Shown one piece after another: positions 30,953 through 43,800 of a stretch of 64,000 bases of DNA. Source of the DNA: Marsupella aquatica (lineage: Eukaryota; Marchantiophyta); the NCBI GenBank assembly GCA_973895155.1, contig OZ316898.1, positions 14,260,001-14,324,000 on the forward strand. The letters are read 5' to 3'. Made by a program: the position numbers and the translations under genes. Numbering within the stretch: the stretch's first letter is position 1; every line of letters begins with the position of its first letter. The notes under the pieces are model-generated. The model made no database searches, was not told the origin of the DNA, and saw only the letters and a list, made by a program, of their open reading frames with translations.

Positions 30953-33900
30953 TCATACCATTGTTTGAAGATACTGATCCAAAGCACGTCTATCTATTGG
31001 ATCCAACACATAGATACGATCCATAACCCCTTCTTTCATGGTTAAACTAACACTAGCAATGACCATTTCAATATCCATCCATTTCAAATCAGTGGTATCA
31101 TATCTGAATTCACTTTTGCTCTTACCAATAGGACTATACCAATTTAACAACAGTTCACAAATGTTACCTGATTGCCCTGCAAGTGGAGTTGGCCTATCCA
31201 TCAAATCAATTGGTGACCGACAATTGCCCCACCTACTGCCATACTTCTGTCTCATTTGGACAATCCGACCCAACCAAAAATATTTCTTACCTGCTGAGAT
31301 TGCCTCCACCACAACCTTATTCTTTCCTCCCTTTCTTTTTCCAGATCTAGTACTTGGAGCAGGACTATCATCAGACTCAAATGCAATTGCACAATCAGTG
31401 CCAACATCAACAAAACATGAGTTAGGATTGACTTCTTGCACTTTTCTCTTGCCAGTACTATAGTATAGCACTTGTTTCACCCTTGTCAGCCTATCTTTTG
31501 ACAAATGCGGATTTCCTACCAACTGGCTTACCAGAGTGGATTTGTAAATCACCTTGCCTTCATAAGTAACAGTAGGCACTACCTTGGTACGATTCTGTAC
31601 ATTAGTTACAGCATGGACAACTGATCCAAACACATGCCGAACTTCATGACCTAATGTCTCAAGCTCATCTGAGGGGTCTACATCAAACTGTATATCATCT
31701 CTGTGTACATCATCTGAATGCATCTCAGGAACAACAATGGGATCTGGTTCTGTTAACCATGCATCTATTCTATTCAGATCATCCTCAGGATCTTCCAATT
31801 CATGAAAATCTCCAGTTGGGCGAGGACCTATGTCTGGTGGTTGGTGCTCTACTTGCTCCTCAGAATCATTGCAAACAATTGCTTCCTTCAGAACCACCTC
31901 TAGTGGCCAGGTCTCACTTTCCACAACCCAAGGACATGTCCACCATCTCTTTCTAGCTGCTGGTAAGGAACTTCGTGGAGACATCTGCAATTGATGCATA
32001 AGATCCTTAGCAGCAACAAAACCTTCTTTAAGGGCTGCAACCACTAATTCATTAGTCTCAATGAGAGAATAGTCAAGTAGATTTGGTGCTTCCTCCCCTT
32101 CCCCTATAGGATGAATCTTCCCCCATACATGATCTTGTTTCTTATGTGAACGACCTATCTTCAAGCCTTCTGGTCCATATTCTAGGGCAGCAAGCCGGTT
32201 CAGTCCAACAGCACTATCCAATAGAGAGCCAAAATCATAATTCCGCTCATGGCCACTCATGCCTCCTACCTTGCTAAAGAAAATCTCACAACAATCTGAA
32301 CCTAGCAAGTGGAAGGGAACACCTAGATGTGGGAACTTATCTCGAAAGGCACAAATTAACAGCACAATGAAATGACATGACATGTTAACATCATGAAAAG
32401 CCTGAATAGACATCATGTCTTTCTCAGTGTGTGCTGCAAAGTTCCCACCCACTGAATGGTCACCAAACCTCAACCACAATCTCCACAAACGTAGAAAGAA
32501 TGAAACCTTGGATGCTAACACAATACGGGACCTCAAATCATGAACTGGAGAAAAGAAAATATCTAAGTAATCTGCACAAATCTCCAAGTACAACTGAGTT
32601 CCTAAACTTCGTTCATGTTGTACATCTCTCCTCTCATACATATCTTTCAGACATTGCTGCACTCTTCTTGCTGCTATTCGTTGTGGACCTGCCCAATTCT
32701 GCCGGTCAGTCCTATTCACATCATCCCAAGCCATGCCATGTTCATGAATTGGATAATGATTGTAGACATTAGCTACATAAGATAAAGATGCATGTTGATC
32801 TCCTAGCACCAGTAAAGAAGACACTCTGTCTAAGGGGTTTATCATCTTTTTCCCATTATGAGGTTGGTCTTGGTCACCAAAGCCATACAAATCTCCATTT
32901 GGTAGAATTGAAACAGAGTATGTCCACCCTTCCCACCCAACTCCGTACCTTGGGTATGATCCATTCTGCCCTCTGTAATCTTCCAGCATCAGCTTTCGGC
33001 GACGTGCATCACCATCACTAGCATGTCCAAGCAAAGGGCCTACCATAGCTCTACAATATTCATCCCAAAAAGCCTTTAACTGGACCCAATGCTCTCGTAC
33101 CCAAGAAGCTGTGAACTTATTACAAGTTGGAAGTGCACACACAGCCAATTTAGGTAAGGACTCATGCAGAGGATTCACAATCACAACTCGGGCATACATG
33201 CACTTGGGGCATTGTTCAAATGTACTTACAATTTTATCATACCCCTCATCACCTTCACCAACTAGAATTTCCAAACCATAGGAGCATACATGCTGCTCTG
33301 AAGGTCCACAGAAACCAATGAGAGTATCATACTTTGCCTCCCACCTGAAACACAGACATGCAATTTTTCAATATCACAGCAATTCCAGCCAAGTGCTACT
33401 TGTAAAGTCATTAAAAAAACAATTGGAAAAATGTCCAGTTCCAATTACCTAGGGCGTTCTTTGATCCTTGTTTCATCCTCAGCAAAGATAACAGGCACAT
33501 CCCCCTCAATGCCCAATGAGTGCTTTGCAGCAGACAACACTCTAGCAATCTCCTGAAAGGTTTCCTTCCGTAACCCGGTTCGAAAAGGTGTGAGTTTTGC
33601 TCTATCACGTTTTAGGGTCACAAGGCTAGGGGCTGTCAAGTTTCGTGCAAAACAATGAGCAACTTGACGGCCCCCAAATTGGAACATAGCCTGAGCAATA
33701 GCTCGAGTCCTATTACTGTAACGATTACCTTTTGGCTTCCTGCCTAAATTGCGAGCTACATCCTTCAAGAAATCCCACAAACCCTCCTTACCACCAAATG
33801 CACCATTCCTGTGTCCATTCAAAATACTCCTAAGAAACAATCTCAAATCCTTCCTGTCTGCTGCAACTCCTAACAACTCCTCTAGTTTTCGTTTCCTGGT

Positions 33901-35529
33901 GCTCAAGGCACATACTTTCTGAGCCTGCAAAGCTAACAACCAACGCTCTTTTCGTCGCACAGAGTTCAGGTTGTGCACTTGATCTCTTAACTCTGTGTTG
34001 GTCAAATAATCCAAACGTATACCACCAGCAGTGGTTCGGCTCCCTCTGTGGACTACTGCTTCCGCTTCCCTGTGCACCCGTCCACGAAAATCATCTTCTA
34101 GTGTTATAGAATCACATTCACTACAAGTTAGATTTTCAAATCCTCCTCCATTCTGTGATAACCTCAAGCAATCCTTGTGTCTAAAACAGCCTGCTATACT
34201 CACAACACTCTCTCTACTTGGATGGAAAACATCCAAGCAACAACTTGGCTCACAATGCCATGTAATTCCCCCAGACTGATCATCTAAAATGCCAGAAATA
34301 TCATAAGATATACCCTTCCATAACAGTCGAGGCACACCTCTCTCTACCCATAATCCCCAGCAAAGCAAACTCAGACCAAGATCAACAGATTCACACACAC
34401 CTGAACCTGAACCTGAACTGCTGCCTGTCCGGGACCCATCATCTTTAAAGAACTTCAAAATCCCGCTCTGACCAGGATGTAGGTCCCTAGAATCAGTCCT
34501 CTTTGGCCTGCCCCTCTTCCCAGACCTCAAGGCAAGCATTTTTGTGTCATGCCTAGTCTCCAATGCATCCAAGTGATCTCGACTCACTAAGTGTGTCCTC
34601 AAATTGGGCTCCAAGGTAAGCTTCTTGGGGCACAAGTCAGTGTGAAGCATTCCACAGACAGTACATCGAACCTTAAACAGGAAAGACCTGTTTACATACT
34701 CAGGAGTACTGGGATCAGGAACAATAGAGAATAGTTTGCCATCATCCCCAAGCTCAGCATTCAATCGTTGAACTATCTCAACACCTACTTTGATGGCGTC
34801 TGCATGATCATATTCTGGCTTCTCAGAGATGTCTGCTACCTGAACCAAAGTAGAAGGAATGCCCCTTCTCCGACAATAGTTATCCTTGTGCTTATTGAAG
34901 ACCAAGTGTTTGGTCTTAAAATTACTAAAGCAATTGGAGATGGATTTAGGGTTCTGAGAGTTGTCTGCATTGCCATAAGTTTCCCTACATTCAAGACACT
35001 CCAGATGCCCTCGAACATCTGTCCCCTCATCCCAGGTACGAATTCTCCAATTGTGATCACCATAACCCTTCTTATGTACCCATTTCTCTAACCTCATCCA
35101 CTCATCTTTCCATAGCTTTGATGGGACATCTCCCATCAATTGTGACTCAAAAGAAGCCCTTACAGGGGAGGGTGCTAGTGCCGTTGGCCCCAGTTGTGGT
35201 GTCCCAGTATTTGGACCCAATGATGCAGGAGTGCAAGGATGACAGGGTACTGGTGGGATCCTCCCACCATCTCCAAGTTCTTGTTGTACAACAATAACTC
35301 TTCCATCCAGCTCAGACAGATCAATTAATTTCTCATGTACAAGTTTCACTCGACCAGGAAGTCTCTCATCCCAAAAATCAAAGTCAAAGTCTAGAGTAGA
35401 GGCAATACGAGCCCTAAAATCATGTAGGGTGTGTCCTTCTTTGAATGACAAAACACAAATTGGTAAATCAGCCTTGTCATCCCCAACTTTGCGTATTAAT
35501 TTAACAGAGTTGGGTTTAGGGGCTGCCAT
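30953..35529 (-). CDS. P-element-like DDE transposase, 1490 aa, two exons
   Basis: Exon 1 35529-33449 and exon 2 33344-30953, with a GT-AG intron at 33448-33345, read through without a stop. N-terminus: a ~65-residue module with PICVLSFKEGHTL and FDFDFWDERLPGRV. Then two zinc fingers of the C-x2-C...H-x5-H type (C178/C181/H208/H214 and C289/C292/H313/H319), an AT-hook KRGRPKR at 338-344 and a PIP-box-like QSGILKFF at 354-361, followed by a further Cys/His-rich region. Catalytic candidates: D in FAEDETRI (~686), D in GHASDGDARRRK (~803-806) and E in LGSDCCEIFFSKVGG (~1047). The last resembles the third acidic residue context of P-element/THAP9 proteins. Probably binds the TIRs and cuts the element out. 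It is the most intact DNA-transposase gene in the window. Confidence 0.8.
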
Positions 35530-36024
35530 TGCAATACAAATCTAGAACATGCATAGCACCATTGCTTTTGGAGTTGATAACAGAAAGACCTGCACAAATA
35601 CATTTGAAATACACACAAGGGAAACACATTAGGATCTTCAAGAGATGCAATGACAACATACACATTCTCATGTAATGTACATAATGTCAGCATACATTTA
35701 ACAATAGAAGTGCTAATAGGCCAAAACACTTTATAATGCAATCCATCATACATGCAAATGTATTCAGTGAAAATCATGATATACCGCTAAAGTTGGATAA
35801 AATATCTTTGGACAAAATATCCTTTTCGCCTGCTTTTCTAACAATTCCCGAAGTTTAGTGCTTCTGCTCATCAAAATGCAGCACTATTAGTGACCTTAAT
35901 TATGACAAAATGTCAACACTAATAAAATTGGGTACTACCACCCATGATGCACCTTAAGTATGTGCCTTGCTCATACCCCACTAAGACGTTGAAACCTAAG
36001 TAATAGGTTTGTTCATTATTCAGA

Positions 36025-36699
36025 TCATTGGAGCCATGAAATGTGGTCCCTGATTGGAGTCTTGAGGTGTGGATCAATAGGATGACGGGGGCAATAAAAC
36101 ATCTGTCGCTGTTGTCCATGTGCTTCATGGTCCCAGATGTCCCTATCATGAGCGAACCCTTTGCTTTTGATCATCTGGAGACAATCTGTATGCCAGGCAT
36201 TTGGACATCGTAGACATTGTACCATGTTCTTGACCATCTGACCCTCAAGACTCTGATAACATGTCACACATGTATGCAGTGGGCAGGACTTTGCATCAGC
36301 TACCAAACACCCAAAGCAATAAAATCGTACACAAAAACGATCAGAGCATTTTCGCACAATTGTAGGTGACGGTCCCACAGTGCGGCACCCATAACACATG
36401 GCCTGGTCCTGGTTACAATTTGGGCAAAACCATGGCTTCCCTCCATGATGGAGGGGAAGGACTACACAGGGGCAAGAGTCATTAGGGGCTTCATCTCCAA
36501 CCACATAATGAAATTGCCTGTGACATGGCCCATCACAAATTACCAACTTCCCACCATGCTCACAAATTGCACAAACATGAGGGCTAGTTTGTAGAATCTC
36601 TTGCTCAGAGAACAACGGAATACGCAATACCTCTTCCAAAGAGGCTCCTCTGTCAGAGGACTGTGTTGCTTTCTTTATGTTTGAAGTCCTTGTCGGCAT
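36025..36699 (-). CDS. Tandem PHD-finger protein encoded by the TIR element
   Basis: 224 residues from MPTRTSN to DHISWLQ. PHD 1: CAICEHGGKLVICDGPCHRQFH (from residue 43) through FCPNC (~92-95). A second Cys-rich unit (CYGC...C...C...C) is followed by CVTC...QCLRCPNAWHTDC and FYCPRHPIDPHLKTPIRDH (~202-219). Order and wording resemble the tandem PHD region of plant EDM2-like and NSD/ATX-type chromatin proteins, where these fingers read histone H3. It lies ~500 bp upstream of the transposase on the same strand and is conserved, though broken, at 56090-57235, so it is a standard part of the element. The start is the first ATG after a likely acceptor (TTGCAG); an upstream exon, possibly 37016-37414, may exist. 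Confidence 0.75.
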   Translation of the reverse strand: MPTRTSNIKKATQSSDRGASLEEVLRIPLFSEQEILQTSPHVCAICEHGGKLVICDGPCHRQFHYVVGDEAPNDSCPCVVLPLHHGGKPWFCPNCNQDQAMCYGCRTVGPSPTIVRKCSDRFCVRFYCFGCLVADAKSCPLHTCVTCYQSLEGQMVKNMVQCLRCPNAWHTDCLQMIKSKGFAHDRDIWDHEAHGQQRQMFYCPRHPIDPHLKTPIRDHISWLQ

Positions 36700-37015
36700 G
36701 GTTCAACTGCAATCATCACAAAGCACATCACATATGAGGGGGACATGATGATAGTGAGCAATCCATAGACAAAGATAAGGTTAATCATAGCACCTGCTCC
36801 AATGATCTGCAAACCTCCCTCCCAGATGAAGTCAACTACACAGTGCAACCTGAACACCCACCAACCAAGACATACATAAATACAATGCCAGCTTGCAAAA
36901 CTTTGCCACATAATGGGAATGAAAAATATTCTCATATATCATGGATGGTACAATTGCAGCCTTGCAAACAAAGGCCTAGTCATATATGAACAACGCATCC
37001 ATGTACTATCAAGGA

Positions 37016-37414
37016 CTACAATGTCAAGCATCCATGGGTTGTAACCTTAGCTTGATCTGATATACTATCTGGGGCTACAATATCAAGCTCAGTTGAATGT
37101 GGAATACTATCAGGGACTACAATGTCAAGCGTGTCCGGGATGACAATCTTGCGTAAAAGACACTCATTTTGAGGCCAAATGGTTGGCCTTATACAAGAGC
37201 ACTTCCAACGACGTGTGACAACTTTGCCATGCTTTCCCATGTATGTCCTAGTAACAAGCCTTCCACGCATTTTCAAGCAGAAGCAATGGAACCATTCAAA
37301 ATTCCCATCACCAACCCTGCACTTGACACAAGGTTCACACCAGCAGCATTCATCTGGATGCTGCAGAAGGAGCTTCTCATAATTCGCTTCTAATGTAATG
37401 CCCAATATAGCCAT
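37016..37414 (-). CDS. Cys-rich ORF upstream of the PHD gene
   Basis: 132 codons from MAILGITLEANY. The first half has a Cys cluster (ECCWCEPCVKCRVGDG, FHCFCLKM, WKCSC); the second half has short repeats of DIVVPDSI type. A similar cluster, EACLHCHTQTCHCCRGGD, occurs before the PHD region of the second copy near 56140. It may be the first exon of the PHD gene or a separate small gene; the splice link is not resolved. Confidence 0.45.
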   Translation of the reverse strand: MAILGITLEANYEKLLLQHPDECCWCEPCVKCRVGDGNFEWFHCFCLKMRGRLVTRTYMGKHGKVVTRRWKCSCIRPTIWPQNECLLRKIVIPDTLDIVVPDSIPHSTELDIVAPDSISDQAKVTTHGCLTL

Positions 37415-38069
37415 GGCACTATTTTTTTATACTCGGTGAATGGCCAGACGATTAGACGTGCAATGACAGGCAACTTACAATTCACTAGGTACACTATGTG
37501 TTCTAGCAAACTGCTTCACCGCAAGTGTTGGTGCTCACTGCTGCAAGCGCTGATGACAACCTCTACAATTCCTTTTGCAACCTGTGAACAAAATTGAAAC
37601 CACCATTCAATTTCTAAGTTTCAAAAACTTCCCATTACATGAAGACAACCAATTGGCCATGCATGTTACTACAGCAATAAAATAATAACCCAATCGCTCA
37701 ACAGACCTGAATAGCTAACCTGAATAGGATCAAGTTCAGAATCCAGAATGGTAATGCCCTTGCCCAGAAGCTTGAGAAACAAAAGAGAATTTAAAATCAA
37801 GCACGAGCGTCATCCACGTCTTGACCAGGCCCGCCACCCAGTATGGCTGGAGGCTGTGGTCCCCCCTGGCTGAGTAAACACTTAAAGAAGTCTTCTCTTC
37901 TAGATGACTTAAAGAAAATTGCAGGAACCAGCCAACGGGACACCAAGGCATGTAATAGAGAACCAGATTTGTGCGGGTGTGTGGGGGACGACAGAAGTCA
38001 AGTTACATGATTTTTTTCCTGGGGTCCAGCCCATGGATGGAGATCATGTAAGGTGGTCAATCATGGCAA

Positions 38070-38474
38070 GTGCAATCATTGGAGACCTGTACTCGCGGTT
38101 ACTCTAACGATGCATCCAAAAAACATGTGCGTCAAGTCGTCGATGCGGACACAGAAGGAGAGATGAGTATGGACAACGTCGAGACAAATGACGACAATAC
38201 TGAGCTAGTATTCGGCTGGGAAGTTGGAGCTGGATCTCAGCAGTGGCTCCAAACCTTATCTGCGAGGGCATGGCGAGCTCTGGAGGACAAAATACTCAAA
38301 GAGCTTATCGCCATTCACGGAGCTCAGAACAGGAATTTTATAGTTGAAAAGCTAAACGGGCAGATCAGGTGCTTCCTCGTCTATGACCGCTACCAGATCG
38401 ACTCTAGGTGTGCCATGCGTGATAGATTTGGGCGTCAAATAGTAGCAAGCAAGCAAGTACGATCGTCAAAGTAG
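38070..38474 (+). other. Unrecognised ORF within the TIR element (plus strand)
   Basis: 134 codons, acidic start then ELVFGWEVGAGSQQW and MRDRFGRQIVA. It is opposite to the other genes of the element and partly repeats are downstream. Could be a captured fragment or chance. No family recognised. Confidence 0.2.
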
Positions 38475-38639
38475 GCAGCGCCTACCTCCCGATTGAGCAA
38501 CGCAGCAATGCAGCTCCAATCCTGGCACTCCGGTTTGAGATATCGCAACACTCCCTGCAGTAGCCACCTCCCGTTTCAGCAAGCTAGCAGCTCCCGTTTT
38601 AGAAAGCAGCAATGCAACACTCTCGACACCCACCTCCCG

Positions 38640-39500
38640 GAGCGCAACACTCTTGCTCGATCCTTCACTCCCGGGTTCACTTCAAGCAGCAGCGCAGCTA
38701 CAAAGTCTCGCTCTCCCCTTCACTCCCGGGTTCACTTCAAGCAGCAGCGCAGCTGCAAAGTGTCGCTCTCCCCTTCACTCTAATCAGCACACGCAACTGA
38801 GAAGTCTCGCTCTCTCCTTCACTCTAATCAGCGCACGCAACTGAGAAGTCTCGCTCTCCCCTTCACTCTAAGCAGCAGCGCAGCTGAGATGTCTCGCTCT
38901 CCCCTTCACTCTAAACAGCAGCGCAGCCAGGAACTCTTGGTCGATCCTTCACTTCAAGCAGCAACGGCAACAGCACAGCCGAGAGCGCAACACTCTCGCT
39001 CTCCCCTTCACTCCAAGTAGCAGCGCTTCACTCGATCCTTCGCTCGATCCTTCGCCGAGAACTCTCGCTCTCCCCTTCACTCTCGCTCTCCCCTTCACTC
39101 CTTCGCTCGATCCTTCGCCGAGAACTCTTGCTTGATCTTTCACTCCAGCCGCAGCAGCAACGCAGCTCGATCCTTCTCTGAGAAATCTTGCTTGATCCTT
39201 CACTCCAGCCGCAGCAGCAACGCAGCTCGATCCTTCACTCCAGCCGCAGCTCGATCCTTCACTCCAGCCGCAGCTCGATCCTTCACTCCAGCCGCAGCTC
39301 GATCCTTCACTCCAGCCGCAGCAGCAACGCAGCTCGATCCTTCACTCCAGCCGCAGCAGCAGTGCAGTCGAGAGCACAACAGGAGTCGATCCTTCACTCC
39401 AGCAACAGTGTAGTCGAGAGCACACTCTCGCTCGATCCAACCTTCACTCCAAGTGCAGTCGAGAGCACACTCTCGCTCGATCCGACCTTCACTCCAAGCA
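38640..39500. repeat. GC-rich minisatellite array
   Basis: Two sub-arrays: units around CTCGCTCTCCCCTTCACTC with AGCAGCGCAGC (38690-39110), then a 24-27-bp unit TCGATCCTTCACTCCAGCCGC (39160-39480). It lies inside the TIR element on the 5' side of its genes. Open frames here are repeat products. Confidence 0.9.
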
Positions 39501-40002
39501 GGAGCACAACTGGTTTAGACCCCGTTTAGGCCATTTGCTGCAAGGTACAAACAAAAGAGACTCTGTTGAGGCAAAGAGCGGGTGGGGCCAAAGGGATAGT
39601 GGAGGGAAACGACACGGGAGGGACTGACAAGGGCCAATTGAGGTAAACGAGACACGTTAAACAGAAAAATTTCAAACTTAATCCCGGTCAAACCCTAAAC
39701 GTGAGTCCCCATAAAACCAGATCATTCTCAAATTCTTGCCATGTTAACATCTTAGAAAAATTAGGAAAATATATTGGGAATGTTATGTGTGCCACGTGTA
39801 CCAATGACATAGTGACACGTGTACTTTACATAGTCCGACACAAAGACCCCCTAACTTCTTTGTATGCCTTCCATCTACAAAGTCAAAAATATTAATATCC
39901 CTATTATTCTTACAAGTTGTCCAACATATAAAGTTGGCCCTATTGTTCTTACACAAATCTTCTTAAGTCTTCCGAGAAACCCAATTAACGGACCCTATAC
40001 TT

Positions 40003-40047
40003 CGTCGCACGTGATATGAGATTTTCGCGGAGTGAGACCCCCGAGAG
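40003..40047 (-). repeat. Right terminal inverted repeat
   Basis: On minus: CTCTCGGGGGTCTCACT, 15 bases, then ATCACGTGCGACG. Pairs with 30304-30350. Confidence 0.7.
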
Positions 40048-40891
40048 TTTGCTTGACCTTTCGCTTGCTACTTTCTTCTGATGTATTATTTTGCTGACAT
40101 TTGAATAGGAGGAAGGCGATGCTCTGAAGAAACAGTGGGAGGACGTTGTTGCCTGGCTAAATGTTTGGATTGAGCTCATTGTGGAGGTCACAATTGTCTG
40201 TACACATTGCGAAGGTCTGTATATGTACATTGCTATTTTGTTGCATTCATAATCATTGCTTCAATTTGTAATGTGCTTCAACATCGTTGCCTTAATGTTT
40301 GTTGGTGCCTCACATTCATTCCTGCATTCATTCCGTCCCGGTTGTGGAATAGGGTTGACTATGGATCGCGAGGCCGGGAGGACTACTGGGTGTGCAAGTT
40401 TGGAGCTCCATCTCTTTGTGGGAAATTGTAGGACTATTGTTGTGCAGCGCTACTGCAACATTGGAGCTCTAGTGGATTGTGCCGGAGGAGGCCGAGAGGA
40501 CTGTTGGTGCAAGTTTGGAGGCTCCCCATTTTCTTTGTGAGAAATCAAAGGTCGATTGCTGTGCGCTGCCGCCATTTTGGATCTTTAGTCGACTGTGGAG
40601 GTCGGGAGGAGTATTGTTGCTGCGAGTTTGGAGCTCCATTTTCTTCATGAGAAATTGGAGGATTGTTGTTTGCTGCCACAACCTGGATCTCTAGTTGACT
40701 GTGGAGGCCGAGAGGACTGCTATTGCCACAAGTTTGGAGGTTGGGAGGACTGCTATTGTCGCGAGTTTGAAGGACTGTTTGGAGGTCGGAATGACTGCGC
40801 AAGTTCAAGAGCCTGTCATTCAAGACGTTCGCTACTGCTAGTCAACTTTGAGCAGTGAAGGTTAGTGGTCTATTGCCTAATATTTTCACGC
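40048..40891. other. Spacer with imperfect ~100-bp repeats
   Basis: Between the TIR element and Ty3 copy 2. At 40370-40800 imperfect repeats of GTTTGGAGCTCCAT and GGAGGTCGGGAGGACT recur. Because of the Ty3 target duplication, this DNA was once continuous with 55839 onward. No gene assigned. Confidence 0.5.
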
Positions 40892-43800
40892 TGTGGTGCG
40901 TCCCATGGCTCCCTAAACCCAAGAAACCCCCCAGCTCAAGCCGATTCCCGCAGGTTTCGTGCTTGGCGAGGCCGTTTCCGCGGCTTAGCGGCATGGGACG
41001 CTGCTAACCTTCTACTACTACTATTAACATTTTACACACATATACTGGACAGATCCTTCATCGGGTCATGAGATACGTAGCCGGCCTAATATAGGCCTTC
41101 CCCTGTCTTCCCCTGTCTTCTTGTTAGGTATGTTTGGATTCCGCCGCCGGAATGATCCCCAATAGGCTTGGTTAAGCCGCTAAGACCTCTCTCAGCTCGA
41201 CACATCCAACTCTCACTCCCCTGCTTACTTTCCTTCCTTCTGTTGATGTGGGCACTCTTCACACAAGTTAATGCGACACACAAATAGCAAAATGACTCAT
41301 TCTGACTGAGTCATACCATGCACTTGCCATACAAACAGTACATCTCATACACAAGTTCTGCGAACTAAGCCGTGAGGCCAACTCTATTCAGCTCTTAGGC
41401 ATGAGGAAACATGAATATACACAAGGGTCACTGTATGACTAACCGAGAGCTTCTCATACTACTTGATCCCAGCCCGGCTGGTGCAAACTAAAAACTTGCT
41501 AAAGAGGCCCTGAGCTCCCCGTTGCCCAGGTACTTATCCTGGTAGTGGATCCGCCATTCTTTGCATCGTAAGCCTAATCTACTTAACAGTAATCTACTTG
41601 CCCGAATCTACCTATGTACAGCAAGGCAGGAGCACAAGTGTTGCTCCTACCAGTGGGACCGCAATCCCACTAAGCTAAGTGTCAGGGCCGCTCCTGGTTC
41701 TGATCCTAATCCTAAACGTGGAGATCCGCGCCCGCCCTGCCCACTCACGCCTCCTCCCTCCACGTCCGCCCTCCCTAAAAGGAACGGCGCCCTTGCACCG
41801 TCACGACACCGGTGGTGGATCCTTAATGGACGCCCCCAACGCTTCCTCCTCAGCCACTGCCGTAGGTTCATTCTCTGACAGATTACCTGCACTTGACTGA
41901 GTCAACTCTCCATCGGCCTGACTGGGTCCACCTTCGGCTTCAGCCTCGACACCGGCCTCGGCAATACCCACGGCTTCGGCCTCCCCTTCCCCTAGGGTAG
42001 TTGGATCCCTAGCCGTGACCCTGTCTGGGGTCGGTGCTGGGTCTACCTCCTTGATCACCACGGCCTGTGAAGTCGTATTACTCCTTGACCCTGAAGGTTT
42101 CCGCTTCTTCTTCGTTGGTGGCTCGGCAGCTGGTCCCTTCCCCTTCCCACTTACTTTCGGCACTGGTGCAGGTGGCGCGGCTTGTCCTTCGGCAATTACC
42201 ACCCCTGGTAACTGGTTTGTCCCAACAGGAGATGGACCTGCTGCAGCTAAGCATTTAAATACTGCGGCTTGTTTCTTTAGCCGCTCTGTTTGGTTGTCGG
42301 CCCGCCGCTGTAGGTTCTCCATCTTCCTCGTGATTTCCTCCAACTCCTCTTGGGTTTCATCCAGGTCCTTACGTGCCCCCTCCAGCTCGTTTTTGGCCTC
42401 CTCCTGCTCCCTGTGGGCTTCCTCCAATTCCTTCTTCAAGGTAGCCCTCTCCTCCTGGGTTGCTCTTAGCTCCTTGTCGAGCTCTGCAATGATGACAGAC
42501 TCCATCTGGTTCATCTTGGCGTAAGTCTGTTCGAGCATCTCGTCCTTCTCCCTTAGGTCGGCCTTGAAGCTGGCCGTCAGGGACGCAAGCTCCTGCTGCA
42601 GTGCCATAATCCCTTGATAGGATTTCCCTAACTCGACCTCCTTTTGCTCAAGGGCTCCGCGGATTTTCTCGAGCTCCCCTTTCAACGCCCATTCCTTTCT
42701 TTGGGTCTCCGCCATGGCCCGGCTGTTGGCTGTTATGTGGGCCTCCTCTGTATTCTTCAGCTCTTGCTTCCACTTCTCCCTCTCTTTGATCATGTCGGCC
42801 AACTCTTCCTGCGTCTGAGTCAGTTTATCCTTGATATTCTGATTATCAGCCTGCGCGGTGTCCAACTGCCCCTGCATGATGTTCAGCTCATGTCGTTTAA
42901 TCCGCAGTTCATCTTGGGCTTTCTTGGCCGCCCTTAGATCTTCAATCTCGGCTTCCATCCTCCTAAGCCGCCGAATGACCTCGTCCTTCTTGCTTCTCTC
43001 TAAAGCCACCGCTTCTTCTAATTGGTGCTTCTCCAACTGCTCCCTATGGAAAAAGGGTCCTACCTCCAATTCCTCTCCAAAGATGCCGAGCGCAAGTTCC
43101 CCACACATCTCACCATACTCCATGGCTCTATTCTTAGCGTAGGTGGAGTAAGTAGAAGTGATCGGCATCGCCCATCGTGGCCTCTGCTCCCAAGCCGTCC
43201 TGCGGATCTCTTCAATCGTGGCTAGAGGTTTGCTTCCTTTTTCGGCTAGCCGCCTGATGTCCTCCGGCCAATCTCCTCCTGGTAAATCCTTTTCCTTAGC
43301 CAGGGCGGCCTCCTCCTCCTGCTTGATTCGCTCCTGAAATTCCTGCACCGTCTGTTTTATGCCGTCGAAGCTCGGGGGAGCAACATCTGGTGGGGGAGAC
43401 TCAGGGCTACTCTGTTGGTTGGGGTCCCCTCGCACTACCCTTGGAAGTGTGGGGACAAACTGGCCACAGGTCCTTACTCCTGGAACGTGATGGTCCAACC
43501 CATAGCCGGAATTATCATGGCTGCAGTCCTCCACTGCCTCCTCTACCTCTTGGACGTCCGGCTTCTCCCTCTCCTCTTCGTCGGTAGGAGCTTCAGGCAA
43601 TTCTGCCTCAGATTCGGAGCTTGAGGTTCCCACGTACATTCGAACACCTGGCTTGGATTCCGGCCTGATTCTCTCCTTGTCTCCAGCAAAGGGGTTTTCT
43701 CTTGTGAGCCGGTGTAGGCCTACCTCTGTAGTAGTGTCCTGCATTGTTGCCATTGCCGTTGTTGTTGCCGATGCCGATTTCTTTTCTTTCTCCAGTAGTT

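Larger units (their letters stand above)
30304..40047 (-). mobile_element. P-element-like TIR DNA transposon carrying PHD fingers
   Basis: The ends share the inverted repeat CTCTCGGGGGTCTCACT (30304-30320 and 40031-40047), and further in both have a TCAC-TGCGACG block, giving ~45-bp imperfect TIRs. TTTG flanks both sides (30300-30303, 40048-40051), a possible 4-bp target duplication. Contents on minus: Cys-rich ORF, PHD-finger ORF and a two-exon transposase with no internal stop. A decayed homologue with the same gene order is at 55839-58102. The P-like class is inferred from the catalytic pattern, not from a search. Confidence 0.75.

Noticed and set aside
38949-39529. Repetitive ORFs in the GC-rich minisatellite
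   Set aside because: Open frames in three phases on both strands, as expected of a short tandem repeat.
42015-42524. Long open frames antisense to the LTR-encoded protein (also 52851-53360, 61852-62478, 16451-16984, 25009-25542)
   Set aside because: They are low-complexity Ser/Leu shadows of the coiled-coil frame and recur only because the sense strand is conserved.
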